From positions 10,320,501-10,384,500 of the forward strand of contig JALDNG010000022.1 of NCBI GenBank assembly GCA_024349245.1: a DNA stretch of 64,000 nt, read 5' to 3'. Below are positions 12,671 through 25,653 of the stretch, one piece after another. The DNA is from Neodontobutis hainanensis (Eukaryota > Chordata > Actinopteri > Gobiiformes > Odontobutidae). The notes under the pieces were generated by a model. It was not told the DNA's origin. It saw only the letters and a program-made list of their open reading frames with translations, and ran no database searches. The first letter of the stretch is position 1; each line of letters opens with the position of its first letter. Made by a program: the position numbers and the translations under genes.

Positions 12671-13135
12671 TTAAAGCTCCAGTACCCAATTTTGTTTTTT
12701 GCCGTCCCAGTTTCAGCTTTACCACTCATCCCCAGCAACAGCGTAGTAACTTTTTTTGCTATTTTTATAAAAAAAAAAAAAAAAAACAGGTAAAACCGCA
12801 TCAATTTTAAACCACAGAACACTAATAAATTACATTAAACCGAAGTTTAGCGCGTACATGAAACCTTTAACTTTAAGTTTACCTTTGTAGTCTGTATCCT
12901 GTAATTATCTCCGCCTCGTTAAACATTACCAGCATTTATCTGCGTTTAACTTACTGCCCTTTTTTCTATTTTTTGTTTTATTTTTTGAGCTTTTAACTAT
13001 AAAATAACACACGTTTTTTTTTCTTGGTCCTTTGTTGTTGACATCAGTGTCGACCAATGGGAGTGCTCTTTTATACCCAAAGCAGGTTGTGATTGGCCAA
13101 ATTCCTGTTGTAGGCTGATTATTTCCATCTACTAA
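12671..13135 (+). repeat. Three-copy dispersed repeat family, copy A
   Basis: Starts AAAGCTCCAGTACCCAA and shares ordered blocks with the copies at 47,885 and 60,439: an ACCGAAGTTTAGCG-like block, an ATTATCTCCGCCTCGTTAAA-like block, GACCAATGGGAGTGCTC, and GTGATTGGCCAA. A poly-A tract (about 12,769-12,786) interrupts it. It is non-coding and the class is unknown. Confidence 0.7.
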
Positions 13136-15929
13136 AATCCTTAATTATAAAGCCTAGACGACGTCTAAAGGTCACAGGTCACAGATGATTCCTGTTACAA
13201 TGCACATGCATACAACTAAATGCAAGAGTAAACTGCATGTAAACATTATAGTCTCAAGAGAATCTCTGCTTTCTTAGTTGAGTTAACATTCTGTAGATAA
13301 TGTGATTCTTCGTTTAGCTAAGACTCAATGTACACAAGAAAAAAGATGACGGGGGCCAAAGCCATGAGAGAAACCAACCACTTAATGAAAATAATAAAAA
13401 AAATACATTTATGGTACTATTCCACCAACCATTTTGATGATTGATGTCTTGGTCTTTGATTTGATGTGAAACGTTAATCGGGGGAAAAGCTCCAACATGG
13501 AGTGGAGCCGTGTGGAGAAGTGGTGCTCAACTCTCTCCATGCATGTATTCTCAGACAAGAAGAGGAGTCCAGTCAAACTGCCTTGAATCCTCAGCTTGGC
13601 TCGACTTAGCTGTGCACTCAAACAAAAGTTAGAGCCCACAAAGTCAAAGCTTGTTTGTATTTCCACTGACAAGCTGTTCATAATTGTACAAACTCACAGA
13701 AATCCATGAAGCGTGAATGAATGTGAATGTGATTGTGTGTTTACAGAAATGAGAAAATAATGCACTGTAGGCTAACAGCGTTTGCTTAGTAATTAGGTGC
13801 CCATATTTATAATTCACTGCACTTGCGGACTTCATGCAGTTAAACCTGTATCTGTATCAACATGACAGGAAATCATTTGGGAATCGACAGAGGATATCTA
13901 TTGTGTCAGGCTGTTACTCTCTGAAAAGAATCAGGCTTCACTCAATGAAAAGGTTTTCGTATTCATAATTGGTTATGGCCTGTATCTAGTTTTCTTTGCA
14001 TGCTTATCACAATAACACAGAGTGATAATCGGCTGTTATCTCAATCCCCAAAACTCCCATTTGAACAGAGGTTATTAGACAGTGAAATAGCTATAGCCAT
14101 ATAGCACGCAATGTCTTCCACACACACCACTGTCTCCTCGAATATGAAACAAAAGCACACGCAACTATTTAATAACCTAATTTACCATTGATAATCAAAA
14201 CATATTTCCTCTTACCTTTTCATCTCAAATGTGTCGTATTAAACTCCTGTAATTTAAAAAGGTGCGACATAAATATTAATAAATAAGCTTTGGGTCTGAT
14301 ATATATCAACAGTGTCCTCTTGTGGCAGCCTCATCTAAAAGTCTTGTGCATGTGTTGTTTAAGCCCAACTGACCCAGATTTGTGTTGCCTTTTGCCAGAA
14401 TGCCTTGAAAACTGCCAGACACAATTGTGCCCAGCTGTCCTGAAAGGTGGCAGCGATGTCGCATGATTTGCAAAGAGTTCATGCTCGAAGAAGTACTCAG
14501 AGGAAATTCACTTCACAACTATTTGACCATATACCATTATTTCACATTTATTCTTATGTCTGTCAAGGAAACAAGTATGCCACATTCGCTTTGCACAAGC
14601 TCATAGCAGTAAGATTATAACGGTAAAGCAGAGTGTTTTAACAGTCTCACTCTAACAGGAAGTCTCTATACACTTCACTAAGATTCAAGCTGTTACTCCA
14701 ACTTCACACTTGTTATTTTTATCTCCAGTCTTTTACTCAAGAACAATACATTGCAATGTAGTCACGTTATTGTGCATCACTTTTAGGGTAACAATTTTCT
14801 CTTTTTGTATTTATTTAAGTGTGAGTTTAAGTGTAATTACACAGGGTATATGTACATTTTCACTGAGTGTGCTTATGCTGCTAAAATAAAACCTGTGTGT
14901 CTTTGTATATATGTCGGGGTGTGTTTGGTGGGGGCTACTGAAGCCATCCCAAATGACCTTGCATCCTCATTATTCTCTGCAGCCAGGCACTTCAAAGCAA
15001 GCTGTGGGATGGCAGACTAGAAATGACGTGGTGCTGTCTGATCTCACACTGATTTCTGCTCTCACTGATACATACATGCGTGCAGCTTGCTCGCACTTAC
15101 ACAGTCAACATTATTACAAGATTTGGGAGAGGAAAGTCTTTAAAGTTATTCCTCGGGCTGCGTTTCTAGCAATTTAAATAATTCATACTATCTTGCAACA
15201 CATTTGCTAATAGGGGTGATTATTCAGCGGGTTATCACGCTATAGGACTCCAAGATGCAGGGGGGTCTCTTCAACTCAAAGATTCAACTTGATATTTCTT
15301 GCCTTTTTAGTCAAACGGTGCTAATTCCTGCAGCTTGAAGACTATTACTGCAGAGAGTTGACAGCTAAGAGGGGTAAAAGATGGGCAATATCTTTATTTA
15401 GTAAAAAATAAACTTGTGACTGTGTAATTTTACCTTTGCACCCTTTTTTTTACGACCAGCAGAGGACATTTTCTGAGTGCTTTATGCAACATATTAAAAC
15501 TATGAAGCATCTTTCTCCTTCTCACAAATGTCTCTTGCTCTTATGAAGCTGATGTGCATTCTCGTCTGTTCAAGTATTATAGCAACATTTGATCAAAAAG
15601 CTTTTATTTTCTCTCTTGTAATGTGAAAAGGGTTGTATACAGTTCTATGTTAGCACAAAGATCTTTGCATTTATGTCATACTTTAGTTCAATTTATTTTT
15701 ATTTAGATTACCCAACATCACAAAACTGTTGCTTCAAAGGTTTATACAGACATTTATTGGACGCAACGGATGTCGCCCTTTTTGGTTACATACAGTACAC
15801 TCCATATAAATATTATATTTTAAAATAAATAGAGCTTATTACATCTGACAGAAGACTCCAACGCACAACCTCAGGTTTAGATTGGTATTACAAACCTTTG
15901 AATTTCTCCCCCGTATAAACCTTAAGGTT
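13136..15929. other. Intergenic, no gene seen
   Basis: AT-rich non-coding DNA with scattered ORFs under 100 codons (13,409-13,835 on the minus strand, 14,805-15,177 on the plus strand). No domains or splice-consistent exon chains were found. Confidence 0.5.
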
Positions 15930-16008
15930 GCTGGGATATTCTCCAGTTACCCCCAACCCCTAACGGGACCAAGCAGGAGAAAATGAATGAATGAATGAAT
16001 AAATAATT
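15930..16008 (+). repeat. Teleost retroelement tail with AATG repeats
   Basis: GCTGGGATATTCTCCAG, a CCCC-rich patch and AACGGGACCAAGCAGGAGAA run into ATGAATGAATGAATGAAT. This resembles a tail shared by many vertebrate retroelements, where the usual form is GCTGGGATAGGCTCCAG and ends in ATGGATGG or ATGAATGA. Only the tail is preserved. Confidence 0.6.
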
Positions 16009-17035
16009 ATCACAGAGTGTATTCAATGAACAGCACCAACCTGCTTTTTGGCTCAATGTGTTGCAGCTGGGGTAACAATAAAACCAGTGTTACACAGACA
16101 TCCATTCAAGACACCAAAAGGATCTATCTGCATCAGACAGGACTCCACATCTGACCAAATGTCACTGTATTACACCTTGGGACGTGATTGCACTGGTGGC
16201 CCCTTGTTAGCCCCGCACACATGCTGACAGGCTCTTTGGTAGTGGGCTGTGAGCTGAGTGTCTGGCACATCACAGCAACTCTGCCTCAGGAGATGGGACT
16301 ATTTGAATTGTATTGCTCATCCCAAGTTATTATCATGAAATGGGCAGAAGCGTAGAGCAGGGGAGCACAGCTGTTAAAATTGACATCTACTGTAAAAATG
16401 AAGAGTAAACATTTCTGCTGTGCATGCTCATGAATGTGTCTTGTTTGTGCACAGTAGCGAGCTTGTCCTTTTTGCAGTGCAAGTGTGCTGCGTTCGAGGG
16501 GAGACATGCAAAAGCAGCAGTCAGTTTTATTTCAATAAAAATTTCAGGTAAATCAGGTAATCACTGACTCACCACCATGAAATACCAACATGCTCGAGGT
16601 ACACTGGTGACCGGAGAAAGGCTACGCAGGTCATCGTGTAATTATGACTTTTTCCTCCCGTCTTTATTGTTGGTGCATTATCAGCTCCATCGGGGCTGAA
16701 ATAATTGATTCCCCGTTTATGCTAATGGTATGGATCTGGAGCAGAGAGGAGCAAATACTCAGCCATGTTGTCTCGCTGCTGTGACATTTAAAATGGAATA
16801 AAGAAAGTGTTGGTTTCAAATCAGATAACAGAATGTTTTTTGTGCTGGCCCTATAGTGACAACTCCAGATCCATAAGATTGTACTTGAACTAAACAGGTC
16901 AGACACTGAATGACAAACTTCAGATGTATTTCATTACTGCCTGTTTAGGGACTTTGACTATTGTGTTTTAACTGATGGGGCTAAATTAGGTGGCCCTCAT
17001 GCATGCAGAGCCTTAGCAATTAGGTCCCTTCCACT

Positions 17036-17060
17036 ACACACACACACACACACACACACA
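17036..17060. repeat. CA microsatellite
   Basis: Uninterrupted CA run of about 12 units. Confidence 0.95.
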
Positions 17061-18701
17061 GGCCAGTGGACACAGATTCACAAAGAAAAGATGGAGATGC
17101 TGGCCTTGTTTAAACACACACAGGTGACACAGTTTCAGCCATGAGTAGAGTGCAAAGGATTGGAGGAGGTTTATTCATTTAGCTAAGGCGTGTTCTGTAT
17201 GTGTCATGGTAACTTTCCTTTGGTTGCTTGTTTCTCCCATCAACACTAAAAAACTCAAATGCTAATCCTTTCCTTCTCCAGTGTTTCACAGCCCACAGCT
17301 CAGGTTGCCACAGCAGCACTAGATGATGGATGTGTTAAATGCATATAATGACTTTCCCTGAAGGGATCACTAATGTATAACTTAACAGTCCGTTCAGATA
17401 AAGAAAAAAGAAAACAACCTTTTCTTATATTGTTGACTTTAGCTGTTAAATCATTTTAAGCATGTATTGATTTATACCTTATTTTGGAAAACAATTATTT
17501 GTACACTTTTTAATTACAGTGCCCTTGTTTGACATTTAACTTGTCAATTGCCAATTTGTACTCCACAGACCCCTTTCATCCAGTGGCAATGTCACAAAAG
17601 TATCTGACAAAAGCTTTAGAGAACGTTGAGACTTTGGCCTCAGAACTAGCACGAATCCCTAGTTCTTTAATGTCACTCACCTGTCAGGCCATGGCTGATA
17701 GGCTGCCAGCAGCCCGGCAGGTCGCCCCTGGCACAAAAGGTAGCACTCACTCATGAGAATTAAAGTTTTTAGTTACTATTCATAATATGAGCAAATTAGT
17801 GTCAATGTCCACTCCACTTATGAATGTACAGACATGATTTCTATGCATGATAGTGGTGTAAAACTTACCTGTAAGGCCCATAGGTGGTTTAATATAAACC
17901 CTATGGTGCAGACAATTTGTAGAAATTGTTTTTGTTGCGACCAATTCACACAGTGCCAAATTGGCACTTACAAATTGCTGATTAACAAAACCTGCACACC
18001 AATGAGCATTCAACATATTGTTCCCTGGACAACCGTCTCCCGAGAGAAAAAACCCTAAAACAAAAGCAACACGGTGAAGAGGAAGGCTGTGATGGCTCTA
18101 TCTCTTTCTTAGCTGCCACTCACACAGCATCCATCCATCACACCGTTCACCCTCGGATCCCAGTAACTTCATGGAAGCAATTTGTCACAGATCCTTAGGC
18201 GTAGACATGCCTCTAAAAGTTTGACTAATCTGACGTAGATAAAGGTCTTAAATTTCCTTGCGCGGTGTTAATGAAAAGAATGTGTTCTATATATACAAAA
18301 ATGGCCACTGGCCTTGAAGAGATTGGCCACTACAATTGGGCTTGTCATTATGGTAATGAGACATTTTTAATATTTATAGAAGAGATTGGCCACAGGTAAG
18401 TTAGAGAGTTTATTTACTGAGGTTTTAGCTAATGTGTCTAATGCGTCTTTAATAATGTTACCATTGCCATCATTTACAGTCAATATTCTTCCTTTTCACA
18501 TTAGTGTCAGTTACTGGCTGCATACGTCTTTGCGCTTGGGATCCATTGCTAACTCATCATCAGTAAACTTTCTGTTGTTTGTTTTGTTGGCTTGCTTCAT
18601 TTTAACTGATGTTTCAAGCGGGATGAATTAATTAAGCCTTTCTATCACATTTTAATTATTTTTTTGTGTAAACTATTTTATTTATAAATATATAAGATAC
18701 G

Positions 18702-18702
<1 letters not shown>

Positions 18703-18735
<33 letters not shown>
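18703..18735. repeat. TA microsatellite in a palindromic context
   Basis: AT run of about 16 units flanked by GATATAAT on the left and the inverse ATTATATC on the right, so the whole tract can form a cruciform or hairpin. Confidence 0.9.
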
Positions 18736-18739
<4 letters not shown>

Positions 18740-19849
18740 CTTGGCACTGTTCATGAAAGAGCAGCATCTACATTATTCAGTAAAATGTGGTAATTTCAGT
18801 GGCCAAATGCTTCATGCACGGTAAAAGGATATTCTAGGAAGATACATGTCACCCTTTCAAGAGCAATTGCCAGTCTGAGCCCTCAATGGGAGCAAGCTGC
18901 TGAGAGGTGGCTGTGATGGGCCCAATTTAATGCTCCATTATGTAAATTGATCATCTCAATTGACCATCATTCTGGTAATAGTATGGGCTGACTGGGTTTC
19001 AGGGATGGTTGAATGTCTTCCATAGAAAAACACCACGCTAACATCACAGGTGTTTAAAATAAGTGTTAAAAAAAAGAAGACATTAATTATAATTTTTACT
19101 AATGAGCCATGATACAGATGAGTTACACAAGGTAAATAAACAAGTAATATTGAAAAGCAAGCCAATCTTTTTGTTTTATCAATGTATTTACACTGAAGAT
19201 ATGACATTTACTTTAAGAGAATGGATCAAAATGAGGCTTTAGAATGACTCAGCCTGTCAACTGAGTTTTACAGACTGTAAAATATTATTGAAGAAGTGAT
19301 GCCATCGCCTGTCATGGGGTAAATTGTGAGGTAAAATTTGAGGGCAATCGGCTGTGGATATGAAAGGTGTCATATCTCTTCTGTGATGCAATTTGGAGCA
19401 AGTGTGTGCAGACAGACAGTGCTTGACAGGGATTGGTCCATATTGACCGAAAGACCTGTCATTTGTTCAAATTGAAACTGATCAACACATGGTAAAACAA
19501 ACAAATCACAAAAGTGACATAAGATATTACTGCAGTTGGTCACAAAGTGGAGTTCCTGTTTAGTTCTCAGTTGATGGAGGTGTGGGGCTGTATTTAACAA
19601 CAAATATTATTTTGGAGTGTTAAGACTTTATAATTATTGCTTTGACAAAAATTTGCAAATATTGTGTGTGGCTGTATCATCAAATTGACAACCATTTTGA
19701 ATTTTCCACCATTGTATGTGCCTCCTATAACATTTGTTTCTTTTGATTTTGTAATCTGTTTAGAAACTCCTCTTCCATTTGGGATTAGTTTTTTAGTTTA
19801 GCCACCACTATGAGGTGCATAGCCATGTTTCTAACCAGACTATGGCATG

Positions 19850-19976
19850 TTTTTGGGGAAAACTGGAGTACCTGGAGAAAACCATCCAAGCAAAGGAAGA
19901 ACATGCAAACTCCAGCCCGGGAGTAAAACCCTGGACCATCTCACTGTGAGGCAACAGTGCTAACCTCTGTCACAAC
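19850..19976 (-). repeat. V-SINE-like element, reverse orientation
   Basis: Read on the minus strand, it has GAGGTTAGCACTGTTGCCTC (tRNA-like A-box region) and a decayed B box. It then has GGAGTTTGCATGTTCTTCC and a degenerate form of the GGTTTTCTCC...GTACTCC conserved core known from V-SINE/HE1-type elements. The copy is old and diverged. Confidence 0.65.
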
Positions 19977-20499
19977 TTGCTGCCTACAGTGTTACATCTT
20001 GCCCCTGAGGGGGACAGAGTGACACCCACATGTCCCGCAGTGTTACAGAGCGTGTTCAGCTGGGCACACCATGTCTATAAAAAATGGGAGCTGCTTTTCC
20101 ATTTCAGAAAAGCCCTCAAACAACCTTAAGGCAATATGTTTACAAGGTTATGTATTTATTGGTGAAGAAAATATGTAGTTTTACTTTAAACAATTTGTGT
20201 TGCCGTGTGATGATGAAATATGTTGTGCTTTTTGGCACTTTCATAACTGCCTTTGATTGTACTCAACAGCCCCAGTTTCAAAAGTAGTCAGCTAACAAAG
20301 CATAAACAACTGTCTCTCAATACCACACAGACTCCAGCACAAACTCAGTCATGAGTGAATGCAGTTCATTTCACGGCCACTGATGTCCCTGTAGATAATG
20401 CCGTAGTTCTAAACAGATTAGAGGCGCGGAGAGGGGATATTTGTTTTCATTTCAATCCAACTTGGAGTTGATATTCCACGTTATATGCCTTGTAGTTAG
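19977..20499. other. Intergenic, no gene seen
   Basis: Non-coding. One 67-codon ORF (20,084-20,287) has no recognisable feature. Confidence 0.5.
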
Positions 20500-21010
20500 C
20501 AGAAATTGAGTTAGGTGTTGTTTATTTAATGGGGAGTTCTTCAGCACATCTTTCCCCTGGCGACCTTGCGAGGGATCACACGACACACTTGAATCTCCCA
20601 CAGAATGGACAGAGTTCAGCAAAGTCAGAGCATGGGCGAATTAATTTTGTCAGTGCCTAATTGCATTTATTGGCCATGCCTGGCACCTCCTAATCCTGGA
20701 TTATGATGATGCATTAACAGCTGTGACTGGCTGTTTACAAGGCATTTATTAGCCGGTGTCAACATAATGAGACAAATTCCACCTATCACATTAATCACCT
20801 TACTGCCAGGACTTTGTCACTGCCAGGAGCCACGCCAGATGACGCATAAGCCAGGGTTGAAATGAAGCCGCTTCACATTTTCCTGCATTAGCCATTGTTA
20901 TGTTGTAGAAATCAGATTACCTCCTCAGTGACTGCCGGCTCAGAAGCGAGGTGGCAAAAAGCAACTTGCAGTGAGTGAATAAAGAGTGAATTGGCAGCAG
21001 GTTAAAGATA
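20500..21010. promoter_or_regulatory. Candidate enhancer / conserved non-coding element
   Basis: About 500 repeat-free bases with no long ORF and clustered factor-like motifs. There is an inverted pair of K50-homeodomain sites, TAATCCTGGATTA (20,691-20,703). Close by are TAATTG, ATGCATTA and the E-box CAGCTG (20,718-20,723), then a TGACG half-site near 20,840. The motif spacing is read directly; regulatory function is inferred. Confidence 0.35.
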
Positions 21011-23463
21011 AACTAAGAATAATAGTGGGATCAAATGCATGGTTGAGTGAGTAAAAATGCGAAAACAATTTTCCTCACATGATACGTCTAATTGAAGTCA
21101 GGTCACTTAATTACATTCGGAGAATTGTTTACTTTGAACCTATCGCCTCTTCCTTTCTCACTATTCCTTTGTCAGTTTCCTGTCACTCCCTTACAGTTTT
21201 TCTATTTCATTTTCTCTCTTATACCACAAGCAAATACAGTGCTGACAAACATCAGTGAAGAGAGAAAAACATATAAAAACATTATGAATAAAAGAAAGAC
21301 TGAAGTATATTTAATACCAGTTATAAACACTGAGAGATTATAAGAATTCAAGGTAGCCTACCGTATGCAGTCAATAAATGGTAAAGATTTAAAAAATGAA
21401 AGTAAGAAAAAAGATGGTTAACATGAAAATTTCCTTTTCTGAAATTGGAGTACTGTGCACTTGAGTATTTTCAATTATTTTTCACGTCATGCTTAGACTT
21501 ATTGTGGCACAAGGGGCCACAGGTTGAATGATACTCACTTTATTTTGTCTGGCATTTGTGCAGAAGGGACATTGATTTCTTTCCTCTTCAAGTGATCCCC
21601 AAAAGTGATGTGTGGCAATTAAACAAGAGTCTGCTGCACAGAGCTGACAAAAGCATTTGAGAAATGACACTGGAGAACATCCCTCTGGCCTCGCCCTAAT
21701 GGAAGCAGGGCTTTGGATATTGCATTTTGTGCCGAAACACAAGAATCATCAAGCGATATCGCCTCTAACCCTGTAAACACCTTATCGCTGGATATCTCAG
21801 ATTTCATTTAAAGAACAATGTCTCTTACACTTGACGCCGGCATCAGTCCTCCAATTCTCTGCTCTGTCAAGATCTGCTGGACTCAACACACTGATTCTGT
21901 CAGCAAAAATGCTCAAGATCAACTGAGCTATGATTGTCTCTTCAAAGCTTCGATAGAGGAACATGATTTTTTTAAAAGTCCTCCAGGCAGGACTCTTTAC
22001 TGGACCCAAGACACTGGAGGATGGCAGTAATTTATAAAAGCAGTCATGAGCATCTCTCCATACTCTCATAGTCATATTTATCAGAAATCAAAATGGTCGG
22101 GCAGAACACAGCATTATTTAGGAAATACAAAAGTGTAATAAATTGTGATTGTGTGGCTATGAGTGAATAGGTTTGTTTAGGAAATCAAAGAACATGAGAT
22201 CCTGGTTAAAATGGCTGATGCTGGTTATGTTTAGGCAGTTGATTAAGTTTACTTTTATATAGAGCGGGCATAAAACACAGGGGACAGAAAAAAATAAGTG
22301 GAGACCCATCATTCTTAGACCACCTGTTGATGCTGTTTAATTGTACCTCCTTTAATTTCTAAACTGGTTTCTATTTTGTTACATTTTTTTAAAGAATCAC
22401 TAGAAATAACAACAACTTTAGTTTAAAAAGCCAAGCATACAAAAAACATTAGTAGGTATGTAATGAAAATGTTACTTTACAAACACACTCTAGACAAAAC
22501 AACTATGGTAAGTGAATTTACAGTGTTCAAGGCCTAATTATACATCATAAAGTACAGTATATCAAAATAATATCTGCCACAATCATACCTGATAATGCTG
22601 TGCCTATTTTCTAATGCCCTTTATTACTTCTAACCAATTTATTACTTTCAAAATTTGCACATCATACCGAGCTTTGGAGATTGTTTTTACAAGAAGTGAT
22701 GAGAGTGGATTGTAAAATGCATGCTCTGTGGCTTTCAAAATGAATGTGCTTTAGTGATAAGGACCGGATGAGAGCACAGCAGATACAGCACAATGCGCCT
22801 GCACACTTGCCAGCACTAGCTGTTTCACTGTGTGGTGGTCAGATTTATATAATTCAGAAGGAGTTCAATGGTACCTCACAGTCCACCTATTGTCACTAAA
22901 GTGTGAACACAGGGCCAACCCTCTGACAAAACCATGCACTTAGACACATGTTTTCAATTCACTTAAACAAATATTCAGATTGAGAAAATCCACATCGCAG
23001 CTCTGGTCAAACCTGATTCATGATATTAATACAAGAATAGAAGGCAGTTCATCCCAACCTTCATTGGCCAATGCTTTGCCTCTTTTCCTTGGGAGCAGCT
23101 CTGTGCCATCTGTCAGAATTGGACGGCCCTAGTGGCTTGCAGCAGGTCTCTCCAAGACTACATACATGCCTGCCGTCCCCTGTCAGAGACTGTGCTGTGC
23201 AGGAACGCCCATCCGTAACCAGCCACTGGGATAGAAAACTGGGTCAGCTTGGCCAAAGCCTCATTGACACCAATGAAGAATCTCTGCCAGTGCTGGTATC
23301 GACCCAATCGGATGCTATCAGATGCAAGGTACATTGTTCAGAAAAAGAAATACTACTTAAATTTAATGGGACATTGTTTACTTAAGTTCTATTTAATTGT
23401 CTGACTCCTCACTAAATCTTTCATTCTGTGCCAGAAACAAACATGCCACAACATTGGCAGTTT
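21011..23463. other. Intergenic, no recognised gene
   Basis: Intervals 21,480-22,080 and 23,040-23,390 are less AT-rich and carry overlapping ORFs on one or both strands (for example 21,482-21,742 and 21,797-22,075 minus, 23,071-23,385 plus). None resembles a known domain. They may be non-coding conserved elements. Confidence 0.4.
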
Positions 23464-23895
23464 CCATTATCGGTTATTCATGTTTTCATTGGCCTCATGT
23501 CTTCTGTTATTCATTTTGTGCAACATCCTCAGATAAACCTGTAAGCAGTGATGGCTTTGAAGAAGAAAAAACACACTCTCCAACACCTAGTATGCACTCA
23601 TTGTATTAAACATATAGACAGGATGTCTACATGGATGATGTTTTGAAAGCACATCAAATCTCTGGCCTCTGTATATTGTGTTTCAGATTATACAGATGGG
23701 GTCTGGAAGTCATTTCCTTAAACACAAAGAGGACGGACCCAAACATGTGACTCTAGACTAGATATCTTATCTCTGTCCTAATAATCTTTGTGGAGGGCTC
23801 ATAAATCAAGTGCATGTCCGCCTAACAGATACAGGATGATTAAAACAATGTATGATTAAAAATGGGTTCAGTTCATCATGAATAACCGATAATGG
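23464..23895. repeat. 432 bp segment bounded by exact 19 bp inverted repeats
   Basis: CCATTATCGGTTATTCATG at 23,464-23,482 recurs as its exact inverse at 23,877-23,895. The interior is non-coding. This has the shape of a small terminal-inverted-repeat transposon, but no target duplication was confirmed. Confidence 0.6.
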
Positions 23896-25189
23896 AGTGT
23901 ATTCAATTAAATAAACCCATCAGGTCTGAAGCACAGACGACAAGCTTCACTTGTTTTTTTTTTTGTGAGGAATAGACAGAGGACCATAATGGACTAGGGT
24001 TGAAATACTGAAATTGTCACTGTCGTGGACTTTGGGTCACTCAGCAGCTGTGACAGTGACCTCCGAGGGGCATTGACTTTGACAACCACAGACTGGAAAG
24101 AACATGGGAAAAGTCATAGCTCAGCATCATAGTTTTATATAGTATTTTTGCTTAGCTGGAAATAATATGTTGTGCTGTCACTCACATTTTAGCTCCTAGG
24201 ATTTAAGGAGTGTTTAATAATCATACCCGGTATCAGCAAATGTTTAAATAAATTCCATTCATTTACTCAGCTTAAGGTCATCTCTGAGTGAGTTTTATCC
24301 AGAATAGCTTTCTTTTATTGAACAATCTGTGCAGCAAAAAACTAAAGCTGTAGCAAATTGAAAATTACAATCAGAAAATGAAGACAGTTGTAGAGTTGTA
24401 CCAAAACAACATAAACTATACATTTTGAATAATGTTACACAGCAACATAATAATGCATGTGTCATGTTTAATGGGGCTGTGATCCCAGAGTGTTGACTGT
24501 TGCTTGCACAGAAATGTATTGACCTTTTTGTATGCAGAATCTGTCCCAATGTAGTTTAGAGAGATGTGGGAATATGAATGTCATCCAACACATTTGAACC
24601 ATTCTGCCATTATATTATAAAGCATTTATGTATGTATATATATATATATATATATATATAATCCCATGCTTTGCACTGTGTTTCCTATCCTGTGTATACC
24701 ATATTAGCCTATTGTAGGCCTATGTCCTCTACATAAGAGGCCATTATTTAGGATAGCCTAACTACATGATGTTGTGGGCTATATTAAGATCAAGGATTAC
24801 AAGTTTACAATGATAAACCATCATAAGATAATTACAGCACTGTGTAGATGAACATGCAAAATCATGGGGAAACTATGACAGTGCAACATAAAACGGAAGG
24901 GTGTGTGAACATTGCGCAGCTTATCGTTAGACTGTCATCTAGCGGCTAGTCCTGGCAGTGCACACAACATGAAGTGTAGTCACAATGATCAAAGTGTCTT
25001 TAAAACCAAATCACATTCGTAACTTCAGTTTCTGCATAGCCTATTTTGTCTGTAAATTAATAGGTAAAGTTTTGATGTTTTCATTTAAATGTTATAATTA
25101 TATTTACCACTGTGAATTGATATGTGTATAAAAAAGCACACCAATTACTTTTTTCTATTGCGTAAGTTGAGGAGTTTCGAAGTCAGTCA
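23896..25189. other. Intergenic, no gene seen
   Basis: AT-rich sequence upstream of ZRANB2 with a TA microsatellite (24,634-24,661). ORFs are short and featureless. Confidence 0.5.
24634..24661. repeat. TA microsatellite
   Basis: TA run of about 13 units preceded by ATGTATGTATA. Confidence 0.95.
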
Positions 25190-25233
25190 GTATACTCTAC
25201 TGAGAGTATACCAGTCTTTGATTCAGAGTATAC
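25190..25233. promoter_or_regulatory. Three-copy AGAGTATAC motif upstream of ZRANB2
   Basis: GTATACTCT (25,190-25,198) faces AGAGTATAC (25,203-25,211) across a 4-base spacer, making a perfect 9 bp hairpin. A third copy, AGAGTATAC, lies at 25,225-25,233. The cluster is about 0.4 kb upstream of the ZRANB2 start codon. A protein-binding role is speculative. Confidence 0.3.
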
Positions 25234-25559
25234 GGACATTTAATATTGTTTACTGGTTTGACCATTTAAGTGTTAAAAACAAAATTGTATAAAAAAACAC
25301 TTATAATTGTGTTTAGGCTACATCTGAAGGAAAGGTTTCTGACCATGTTGCATTTGAATTCGGGTAAATAAATAAAAAATACAGGCTACATAGTCCCATC
25401 TTGCACGTTTAAATAGGTCAATATGGTAATTATCAGTGGCCTGTTGGTGGAATTGGGACAGTACAACAAATCTAATACACATTATATTAGTTTGCAAATG
25501 TATTATTTTAAACCTTAGGTGAAAAGCATAGTAGTAAACAGAAGCCCCGAAACACAGCA

Positions 25560-25653
25560 CGACTGAGAGGAGGAGCTACTGTGGCTCCAGGAACACACTG
25601 GAGCACGCACACAGCAAACAGCTAGCATTCAGATTTTGTTGTAGGCTCAAGAA
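25560..25653 (+). promoter_or_regulatory. ZRANB2: Likely ZRANB2 5'UTR / promoter-proximal region
   Basis: Sequence immediately before the ZRANB2 start codon. No TATA box was seen, which fits a broadly expressed splicing-factor gene. The start codon has G at -3. The transcription start cannot be placed from sequence alone. Confidence 0.35.

Larger units (their letters stand above)
16009..19849. other. Intergenic with microsatellites, no gene seen
   Basis: Holds a CA repeat (17,036-17,060), a TA repeat (18,703-18,735) and a spaced direct repeat GAAGAGATTGGCCAC at 18,316-18,330 and 18,379-18,393. The interval 16,080-16,510 has the repeat-free texture of a possible regulatory element. No exon of a known family was recognised. 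Confidence 0.45.
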
